In this document: positions 38,201 through 50,200 of the stretch, piece after piece
How positions within the stretch are numbered: position 1 is the first letter of the stretch
How the letters are laid out: each line of letters opens with the position of its first letter
DNA from: Balanoglossus misakiensis
Taxonomy: Eukaryota; Hemichordata
Assembly (NCBI GenBank): GCA_040954595.2
Contig: CM082580.2
Location: 7,626,001-7,690,000, forward strand
Direction of reading: 5' to 3'
DNA: 64,000 bases
The notes under the pieces: model-generated
The model's input: only the letters and a program-made list of their open reading frames with translations
Told to the model about the DNA's origin: nothing
The model's database searches: none
Position numbers and translations under genes: made by a program

Positions 38201-41200
38201 GCAGCTATAGAAAAACACACAAATCAAATTGCGACCTTCGTTTGGTTCTGCTTGTGTCAGAAGTGAAATTACCGAAAGATGGCACACACTGTTTTACCCA
38301 TTGAAAGAAAGAGTGAAGTCTAACTATACTAACACACATGCCCCATTTTTTCCAAATATTGTTGCCGTCCACAACATTCCTTGGCCTCATAATTTTCACT
38401 GTCACCTTGGCCTTTCTCGGTTTGGACATGTGATACGACTAAACGCGGCCAACACTGACATTCAAGTAGGACTCAATCATGCACAGGGTAAAGCAACATC
38501 ATCGGCCAGGGAGAATTAAAATTACTTAGAGATCCATGAACATGCGGGGGTAAACAGGCCAAGGCTGGGCACTGGCATTGGTTTGTTGATTATCTGGAGT
38601 CAGCTGTAAAATATGCAGATATACCATAAAGATATTCGTCAATCAACAAGACTGACCTTCACATTCGATTTCCCCCTTTGGGAGAGACTAGCTATTTTCT
38701 GCTGTACGCTCGTCATTCTAGACATATTTCAGTACTGGTGCATTTGGGTGCACATCACATAAAACTATACAGTCATTTCCTCCCCACACCTAGCCCCCAT
38801 ACAAAGAGAACAGTGCCCATAAAATAGCTACTACTCAGATTTTTTTTACAAGAGTTTAACAGTTGCCGATATTGTCTGCCTCCATTAGTACACATAATGA
38901 ACCGTTAAATCGGCGCAAGGGTCACACCTAATCAGTTACAACAAGGGGGCTGTCTGATCGGCCCGAGAACTTAAAACTTACCCTCACGTTACTGATTGTC
39001 TGGGGGTACCGGTACTCTGACTTTATAAACTGCTGATGAATACAATTTTCATGTCTGATCAATGGGTATAGGCATTCTCTGTGTCAGCTCATTCATTCAC
39101 TCTCCGGATAATGGCTCCCACGAGGCGGACACCGCTGCATTCCTCTACATGCATATATGCACAGAGTACGAGGTGACAATAAAACTTGTGCAATCTCTAA
39201 CTCAGCTTCCTGAAATTATGTTCAATTTATTTCCATATATTGCTGCTTCTTCTACTTACGTGCATGGAATTTCACACTTCTTGATCTTGCAGGACACAAT
39301 TTGCAGTATTGTTGCGTTTTTTAAAATTCCTCCAAAAAACGATTATGCAAATTCCACGAATAAAACCAGGGCAAAACCCAAGAAACAATTGATGCTATGA
39401 AAATTATCAGCAGTATGAATTTGATAATACATCCAAGTTCATAGTTCAATATGAGAAAGACATAACCTCCAATTTAAAACTAGAAACAGTACGAACAGCC
39501 TGAAATTTCTTTTGAGAACAATGTGCAGAAGAACATTGCCTTTGCTTGTTTGCATACCACATTTTTCAAACCCCAAATGTCACGACGTAAAGCCAGTTAG
39601 CTGGCTTGATCTGTATTCAAAGCGGAAGCCGACAGAATAAATACCGGGCTTCAAGAAACGGCAATATCATGTAACTGCATAATGCCGGCGTATGAGTCAC
39701 CTGAACACACACTGGAGACGTTCATTCATTCATTGCTAGTCGACTCAGACATCGGGGGAAAGTGTTGTCACCTTCAGTGCTGCACACCACTGATTGAAAT
39801 CTGCACACACTTGACACTTCCTACGCGCGAAAGCCGAGACGCGGGCGCGTGTTTTCTCAAGTAGAAACACTGTCGAGTTCTCTGCCGAAAAAGGCCCATT
39901 GAAATCAGCACTGATGAGAATGCAAATATCACACATCTTGACGATAACATCATTTCAATGAAATCTTACCTCGTAGCCTACGGCAACAAGCCCTCTGAAA
40001 TATCACACGTTTTTTTTTCCTCTCTCTCTCTCGACACAAAGCGTCTATCTTCTCGCAGAGCTTAATTATAGGTCAACGGATTCAAACACCGACTGCTAAG
40101 ATATCGGTTTGGTTAGTCTACAGGGGATGTCAAGTGTAAAACACTTGCACAAATATTGTGTCTCATTCCATCAGACAACACGTGAAAGGCGGAACGAAAT
40201 TCTCTGAATTAGTAAGAAACGATAATCGACTAATGTTGTATATATAGTCTGAGTAATTTCGCCGAAACGGTGTCAGAGGCATGCACTTGGCATTCTCTTG
40301 ATTGAGAGCAATGTGCATAACTTTCAGCTTTGTTGTCTTCACGATAAAAAGAGTCTGACTGCTGCCGGGGAAAACCTTCAATTCATCTTCTTGATTGCCT
40401 TGTCACTTTTTTACGATAGGCAACATTTTAAGAGTGCCCTGTAAAATCCCCAGTCAGATCCACAGTATGCTATCATCACTTTAACGGTGACTTGACCACC
40501 AGACATCCACTTCCACGCCCCATCGACTAGAGGTATTTAAATTGTCAACACTGTTGAAAGTATTTATTTTAGGTGGAATTAAGATTCTTAGGATACTCAT
40601 CTGCAAATTTCATATTTTAATAGAGTTAAATTAGTGGAGTGTTGACAAAGCAAATATTTGAGCTTGATTAAATGACCCCTGAGAGATTTATATACTGCAC
40701 TTGTCCATAGTGTTGTATTTAGTCATTTCAGATGACACATCAACTAAACACCAATGAGGCATTCTGCTGGAATTGTAAAAAGCCATTATCTTTATCACAA
40801 CACGACTGCATAATAGAACCCAGAAGATAAATGTTGTCAAGATCTTCTGAGAGTCTATTAAAAGCATATGTCCATATGGTTGTGAGTTACGTATGTTTTT
40901 TAATGAAGGCTATTCATTCATTTATGCTGACATAAAACAATACCTCTAATGAGTCCAACATCATGCTGAAATTAAGACATGGCGATCCAATAACTTGTCT
41001 GCGAATGGTAGAGATTGACCCCCACACGTGAAGTATGTGCCCTCCAACTCTCCATATTTATAACTGGGTTGTCCACTGAAGACTCCAGGCCAGTTGGCAA
41101 AAACAGTGATCATTTTGCGAAATGGAATTTTTCTGGTGTTTTTTATGGATTAGTATTAATGAGTTTTAAAACAAGAAATGCTTTTACGACATTTCAATAT

Positions 41201-44200
41201 AAATTGCATATATGTATTAATATTTACCATAATTCAAAACAGAATTTAAGAAATGTAATGAACATAATTATAAGCATTATCCATGCAAGTCACATCTGAG
41301 GTTAATGGCATGGGAAAACTGAAAACATCTTGCTATTTATTGTAATTAAAATACTAATTTGAAAATGTGACGAGCATGACATGCCGATTAAGATGCAAAT
41401 TCACCACCGACACCGGTACACTTTTATTTTTTGTTTGACACAAGCCTTCTGTTCATGGCTTCAGAAAACTGCACAAATTTTACACCAGACTGTCTGGGTC
41501 ACACTAATACTGTTAAACAGTAAAAAATAAATTGCCTGTCATATGAAAAAAAGTAAAAGGCAGATTGAAACCTGAAATGAGATTATTTCAATCACTAAAG
41601 CGTTGGTAATTCAAGAAGCACACTCCACCAAACATTAGCAATATTTTGAAATTGACCACATTAAATGTCATCATGTGTACTATTTATTAAGGCATTTAGC
41701 ATTATTGCTTAGTGGATCAGAAAATTGAAATCCTGTTAACTACGTTATTTCTCCAAATTATCAATTGAACGCTCAACAAAGTGAAAATAGAATCATATTT
41801 TACCTCCACTCCACTCCTCTACTCGCCCATCCTCTCCACCCCTCCCCCAATCACTTATACCCTTCACCCCCAGTTCCCTCTTGAGAGGTCCAACCAAGCC
41901 ATTCATGATGTAGAAAACAATGGGTTAGGACTACACGTATGCAAAGATTCTCGATTACTACATGTAACCAGTGGAAGGATGGACAGGCTCAGAACGCCAC
42001 TGACTACCAGCTGATTGGTGCAGAGCAGAAGCAGCTATTAATACATATTAAGTAAACAAGGCTCTCTGTGGCTAATTTGTCAGCCAGTATGCGTAACTTA
42101 TTGTCTACAACCAGTGAAGCCACAAAAAAGGCAATCTTTTTTCTGTTTCTGAATGGGAACGTCTATGCAAAGAACACCAGTGTGAAAGGGCTGCTCCCTT
42201 ACGATAACAACACAATAACAAACACTGCATATAACAGCGTTCAGTAAACGAAAACAAGAGTCACCAAATCCCTCTCGTGTGGGGTTTGACTGCTCAGACT
42301 GATACAACCCATGCATGTACCTGTCAAACGGTAACGGTCCACTTGCGACACAAGATAAAGTTGCAGTGGCACCTGGTGCTTGCGTACCAGTATATTATTT
42401 TTATGCAGCACTGGTTGCTGTTACACAATTCGAGATTCAATCACAGAGCACTGAAGGACATATGCAAATACTGGTGCTATTCAAACACTTGAGAGTATTT
42501 ACATTTCCCTGATGCTGCAGTGTCTGTCAGTTGGAATTTAGAGATCTATGGTTGCCATCAGTGTATAGCCATAACTTCCATGCATACCTCTGTGAGCGCA
42601 AAACTCAACAGGAGATTTCTAAAGTACAGTGAAATTATTTGTACTGAGATTCAGATCATGACTAATCGAGGAGAGTCTGGCATAGCAGCGCGGTTTTCCT
42701 TTCGATAGAACGTGCCACTTCATGTGATAAGTGCAAACTTCTGATTCTACGAATGCAGTGCAAAATGAAAACGAGAGATGATTGTGGCACCAAGGCATTT
42801 ATTCCAGATGGACGCTATCAGTTGAAAAGCGTTTACATCCAATCTACATTCTGCCATTTGACGCATCACTTTTTTTTTCAACGGCACGGCTGCAAGTCCG
42901 CACAAATATTGATTCAAACGCGAAGGCCGGGTCTCAAAGAACAGTGGTTTTCAAGTTCCAACCACGAGGGAGGTCACCTTAATCTCACTAATCCGCTGTC
43001 CTTGCACGGCGTAAACCTCTTATTGTACTCAGTCAAGTGCGACATTCAGACTTGAATTCGGAGCCATTAGCCATTTGCAGTGCACACGCTCATAAACAAG
43101 TCCGCTGCCATTTCAAATTTCTGACTCAAGTCACCCGAAAGCAAATATAAAATGTACTTGACTGTAACCACATGGGCCCTGCATGTATACATGCACTCAT
43201 GGTCAAAGAACAATGGTCACACCTTGATCAGAGAAAGAATCGGCCTGCGCTTCCATACATCATCATGTATGAATTACTGTGGACTCAATCTTAGACCATG
43301 GCTCCTGATAATCAAATACCTGGGTCTATTTTAGACGGCAAGGTCAATTTGAAGAATGGTCCACATTGTCAAGACGGTCACTGATACCTGACCGATTATA
43401 AATGTGACCCGACCTTTCTCGTGCAACAAAAACATCGCAAACATACAAACAAATGCTGAAACTGGTAAACTTGACCTGCAATTTTTTTTCTGTCTGTCCC
43501 CCCCCCAAGCCTTTCTTGTGAAATCTGCAAAGATTTGTTCTTGTGTTATTTCACAGCACTCCATATTATATTACAATACGAGCAAATCTCGCGATGACAA
43601 TTGTATGTGCACCGGCATGTGTGAATTATGCCTCCACACGTACAAGATCACTGGGGTCCAGTGACCCACACATACCAAATAATGTGCACCACTCGTGGTA
43701 AATGCAATCTCGTGACTCAGAGCTACCAACCAAATTATTAAGACAATCAGGATGGGGACAATGCAGTCAGTGGTGACTCATCACATCTTGCGTTGTTTCC
43801 ATAATGCATTGTACGCTCTTCAATACTGCTTCGTTTTTGGTACTGCATTCCTTGCAGATCAATCAACTAACAATATTTCCTCCAGTACCACTATGCAGTG
43901 AATGAACGGTAAATTCTTACAAGAAACAAACTTTACTGTGATTATAATGTCAAAGTTGGTGGCAAAAGTCATTTGTCTGTGATCAAAAAGACTGTTTCTT
44001 CAATACATCCTCCCATCCACCACACATGTATGGAAATTATGCGCGACCAATCCCTCCCATGGATATCGACTCTGAAGCTGTAACATTCAATAACTGAATA
44101 ATAATAATAATAATAATATTTAATTCTTAAAAACGCACTCCACAAACGTCTCAGTGCGCTGAACAAAGTATTAAAAAGATACAAAAAACAACTACTACAG

Positions 44201-47200
44201 TTACGAGTAAAACTTGTTAAAAAGATGGGTCTTCAAACAACGTTTAAAAGAAGTAGTATTTCTGGCACAACGAATTTCTGAAGGCAGTGCATTCCACAGC
44301 AAAGGGGCACATACCGAAAAAGCTCTCTGACCGTAAGACTTATTAAAATATCCGCGAGGAGGAGTTAAACGTAATTTCTCAGAAGATCGCAGATTTCTTG
44401 TCGGTACGTACAGATCAATTAAATCGGTCAGATAAAGCGGTGCATCACCTCTAACAATCTTAAAAGTAGTCAATAAAATTTTGAATTGTATACGAGCTTT
44501 CACAGGTAACCAGTGTAAATCAATGAAAACAGGGGTGATGTGGTCATATTTGCGTGTACCTGTGACGAGGCGGGCTGCTGCATTTTGAACAGACTGCAGA
44601 CGGATCAGCTGGTCATTTGAGATGCCATAGAACAGACTGTTACAATAGTCGAGTCTAGAGGTAACGAATGCATGAATGAGTTTCTCGGTAGTGGGCTTGT
44701 CGAGTAATTTACGAATTTTACCGATTCTTGATAAAGAGAAATATGCGTTCCTACAAAGTTGACTGATATGTTCACACATAAAGCCATCCCTGTTGAGAAT
44801 AACACCAAGATTCCGAACGAAAGGAGAGGGAGTGATGTTATGTTTACCAATCCTGAGGTTATGCAGTTCTGCCATATCGTGTTTCAAGCGTGATGAAAAA
44901 TGAATAACTTCGGTCTTGTTATCGTTCAGCACCAGCGTGTTACTTCTCATCCATCCACGAATATCATCAACGCACATTTCAACGCCGGCGCTAACATCTT
45001 CAGGTTTATTGCAGATAATGTACAACTGTGTGTCATCAGCGTACATCATGTAGTCAAGATTATGGCCTACTATAATATCCAATAATCCTCTAGCTACAAG
45101 GCCAAGTCATGTAATTAAATCGCCGACAACATTCAAGGTGTACCCAGGTGTCTACTCACACTTCTATAGCAAGATCTGAGATTATTTTTTGCATGACTGA
45201 CTGTATCCGCAGGATTTTGAACTGCATTCACTTTTCTTTTCTTTACCGGCTATTGCAACTCACAATGCCAGAACGGTATTAGGATTACCGTCAGGGGATG
45301 GTTATCATTTCAAAAGTAAATACTTCAGCTGTGCGCGGCTTTTTGCGCTTCTGCAAAGGTCATGGCAAGAGCTGTAATCCTAGTTTGTTTCCATAGTGAT
45401 TAAAGTGAGTGTCAGCTAGTCGTTTATATTTTATTTTTAGGTTGCGTGGAATTCTTCACAACAAGAAGTCTACTCTACAATATATAAATACGTACTACGC
45501 AGTATATTAGTGTATGTAACATATATATTAAATTAAGCCTACTACATGAAATTCTTCGGAGTGACCACATCTCCATATAATGACACCAGTGTCACATTCC
45601 ACAGACTAACAGATACATGCACCCTAACTTCATTACTTCATTCTGCGCCAGGATGTACAAACAACACGGGAAATGTACGACCCGGTATACATGAACTGAC
45701 GCATTGCCATGCATATTAATTATCAATGGCACCTGTACGGCAAGACCCTGTCTGGAATAAAAGCCGATTTAGAGCTCGGAATCGATCAAAAGGCTTCGAG
45801 GTGCCCCCTTCACTTATGAACCGATGATTCCTCTTCTTGATTTACTCAGATTGCGACTCTCAAGCATTCGGTGATTATTCACCATTTTGTCTGGGCCATC
45901 TACATTTTCCGAAAGGCCAGACATATCGTGATGGCTCTTGGTGGCTATAAAAGCAACAAAAAGGTATTGATAAAACTAATCAGCGAGATCCTGAAACGTG
46001 TACCTGGGAATCAGCCGGTATCACATTTCATTAACAGCAATTATACAATTTTCTCAGTTCCTAAATAGTTGTCCAGGTAATAGATAAATTGTTCTGGACA
46101 TCTAGCTAAGCCCTTGTAATTTGCACACAAGAAGGACAGACAAACTTAATTCCAGACAAAATCATTACACTTTGCAAAATAGCTCCTTACCTGGAAGTAT
46201 GCGTAGGTGGAGGTCACTCGCAATATGAACTGAAAATATTGCAATGTCCTTTAAGACGTTTTATTCCACTTAATTAAGGAGTCAATTTTCAGGTTTTGCT
46301 AGATTTCCCCCGACCTTTAATATGCAAAAAGTCAAGCAATCAATTTCACAGAGTAATATTTTGAAACATACACAGCGCACAGCTTATCATCATTCTGTGA
46401 CAGTGTATACATGCCATGTGGTATACTAAGTCGTGCTTGTATCTCACTGCATGTATATACGAACTGGTACACCACCAAGAGCAAGACCGCTTACCCAAGG
46501 TTTAATATGGTCTATACTGAAGTTGAGTCAGCACAGAAATACATTTATCAAATTAGAGTCAACGGATAATGCATTTGGTTTCATTTCATTATGAGATTTC
46601 ATCCGGGGCCGTTATGATTCGATAAAGATTTTATTGCCCGAAGCGCGGAAATGAAACGCAAAGGGTAATACAAAGGATGGTATCAAGTCAATGAATACGG
46701 AATAGACAGATAAAATGGAAATGGGGTTATTTTTTCAGACGCCATGATGAAATGGACTTTTAGGAAATTATTAGTCTGTGAATGTTCTGATGATTGCCTC
46801 GGATTATTCAACAGAACAAAGGAGTTATGCGATACTCTGACTGCCTTTCTCTCGCTCAAAGCCAATTCTGTGAGGGCATTTTCATAAACTTGTATTGAAT
46901 TGTCGCTACTGAATTTGCGCTATGTATACACTCTGGGGTAGGAGTTCTGAAAAGTCATCATCAGGTCTGGCACCTGGGGATCATTGATGCAACTGCAACG
47001 GAAGTTCTTCTGTCGATCCTTGACCTGCAGTCCTGTAAGACAGACTATAAAACTGGCTCTTACCCTGGACTGTTTTCAACAGCCAAGATTTCAATTCTCT
47101 ACATATCTCAACAGAAACTTGAAAAACGTCTCCGCAGTAGGCCAGTGACCTCTGCAACTTCCACCCAGCACTTCTTCCATGACGAACAAAGATAAACACA

Positions 47201-50200
47201 CAGAAACTACCAAGCCATGACCCATAACCATAACTACTGCCGCACCACATTGACTAGAAAATTTCCCTGCACACTTCATTTCTTTCGGCATGGATTTGAT
47301 GTTTTCGTATCTTTTTTTTTCCGTTTGACTGCACCTTTGGGAAACGCCAGACAGACACGCAAAGCAGCCGCTGTAATTACATATCGCAGCTGTTCACTAA
47401 TTATTTCCTCTTTAATTGACATCTATAATGAACAGCTACTGGCAAGACTTATTACACACAGAACCCGACATCATAATGGGGGAGGGGGGGGGGGGAGATA
47501 AATTTATGAATGTGTCCGTGGTGCGACAGCATCAGAAGTTTTCCACCGATTCATTACTCACACTTGTATTTTCACAGTTTTATATAATTATGACATAAGT
47601 AGGCTATGACTAATAACAACAGCGCCAAAAACATCAGTCAATGGTTTTTTTTCCGAGTCAGAAAGCACACATCCCAATTATTTGATCACATCCTACACTA
47701 ACAATGACCGATCATGAGGACGCATTTTAAATTGACACGCTATTCTACTGAATGCAATGCCTCATGAGAACAAAAACTTAATAAAAATAGGCCATTGTCA
47801 TATTTTAATGCAGTGTACCTCTTTGTCAGCAGATGAATAGAAATTTGATGTACACGAGCGTGCACTGGGGAATTGTGATTTTTCCAGTATGTCAACAAAC
47901 TTCAAATGGCTGAATCAATGCACACAGTATAAACTTTTTAAAAGCCTTTTTCCAGCTTACAGACCAAACAAAGCCAGTCTGGTCTCAGTTTTCAAGAAAT
48001 ATTACCTTCGCTTTCCGTGCGCAGGTTAATTTTTAACACGAAAAGGATCGTTTTTCGACATCATGTCGCTGTCACAGAAAATGACGTGCAGCAAACAGAC
48101 AAACCAGTTGGTGCACTTACTCATAATCGCAATGTGTGTAAACTTTGATACTGCCAACATCAATCAGAATGTTTAACATTACATTATGTCAGTGTATTTA
48201 TATTCCAAGTTAAATTTAAAATTGCTTTCACCCTACTTTAACAGGGCTAGACATAGGTAGACATTACGTTGATATCATGAAGTCTATGGTGGAGTATTGC
48301 CAAAATTCACTCTTTCAGTCTCTGGAATTTCAAATTACACACACATATACCAGAACAATATTTGTTAGAAATTCAGTTTTTGAGCAAATCTACTGATCAT
48401 TGTCAAATATTTGCTTCTGGCCATGTGACCAATATTCAACATTCTATTAAAAGTTTGTCAACTACCTTATGCGTGGTACTTCAGCTGCCAAATCATTATT
48501 AATATGACAAGGCAAATTTGCATGAATTTTAATTAGATTTCGCCTTGACAGATTACATAATTCCCATCCCTCTGCCACCGGAAAACACATTTACATCTAG
48601 ATAGCATGTTTAACTTTTAATGCGCAAGTAAACAAAATTATCGACGCGGAATTGTGCGGACACCCTCACTACGTGCCATATGGTGGATTTTAGAGAAACG
48701 AAAACTGCGATAAAGGTAATCTAATTAAAATCATGCCCAGTGCTGTAATTATCACGCAACCAATTTACCATTAAGAACTTTGATATTGATTGGTCTTGAA
48801 TCATTGGCTGGACACGAGGGATGGACTCCGCACGGCACCCAGTACAATTTTATTTTGACAGACAGGCGGATATGACTGGTATACAGGCAAACACCGCTGT
48901 GGTATTCCAGGACCAGCCTGCAGCCAGCCACTCCCTCTGTGTGCCCACACCAATCCTGACTATACAAAACAGCTGACCTCACCAGTTGTTGAAGTGGATT
49001 GAGGTCACAGGTCTTACCCGCACCCTAGGCTCAATGATTTGTCATTTCCTGTGTGCTATCTCAACACACCAGAGTATCAACAAGCCTTGTGAGCTGCGTT
49101 GCCACCTCCTTGTAGCTGAATTTTATTGTGCTGTTTTTTATTCATTTCAACAACCTAAAATATGTAAGACTGAACAGAACTACATCCATGAGTAACTAAG
49201 GAATATATAGGTCACATCATAATTTATTAATACAATGAAAATGTTGCTAACCCAATAAAAATTGTCTGAATTCTTGCTTTTTCAACAGGAATGCATCCAT
49301 GTTAATTTCATGCAATAAACCACATGTGTACTATATACCCCCACATGTACATCTTGAAGGGAGTTCTGTTGTGATTACCTTAGAACTGAATTATCTATGT
49401 AGCTATGAACAATAGTGTTCATTTCACATGTATTATATAGATGGAGTTGCTGATCAGCTGGCACTAAGCCGGAATGCCAGAAAGCATTACTCATCACCAT
49501 TCAAGGTCACTCCATCATCCAATTATAAAGCAAACATTGACTTTGGAAATGGATCATGGACCCTGCCAGTTCATCAAAAGGGAATTTGGTGCAGTTAAAA
49601 TACGTGTACGAGATGGTGTGAATTATTTAGAATTTTAGAAATCCTTAAATTTTTTGCAGTTGACATTGCCACTAAATTAGAGCGACAATCAACCAATATA
49701 TAGAAGAAAACTGTGATCCCTTGATGTCTTCAGAGGCACTTATACTGAAGTGAAACCTCAACCACAAAAATTTCCTGTTTTTACATATAGTCTGGAATCT
49801 GTGAAAGATGAAATCCTACTTGGCAGTTACTGCAACATATCCAACTTGCAGGAGGCTGGCATTGGCTTGCGGGCTGCAGCTGACCTTGTTAAAAATGGAT
49901 GGGTAGCCAAAATAGCAGTCTCAAACTTTATCAATGTCCATTGTCCCTCAGGGGGTTATGCATTTGAAAGGAGTGCTTTTGCTAATAATAAAGCAACCAG
50001 CAAAAGCACTCACTTCGTGACATTTTGATGAGGAAAACAATGCAGTGTTGAATCTCTTGTCAGCAAGTCTCTTGTGAGAAGATTTTTTATTAAACACTTC
50101 ATGTACAATGCCAGTGTATCGATAGAAAATACAATGTACTTGGTTGTAAGCAAAGATGAAAAATTCAAAGTGAGCTGGGCACGAGAAAGCAGAAGAGGCA

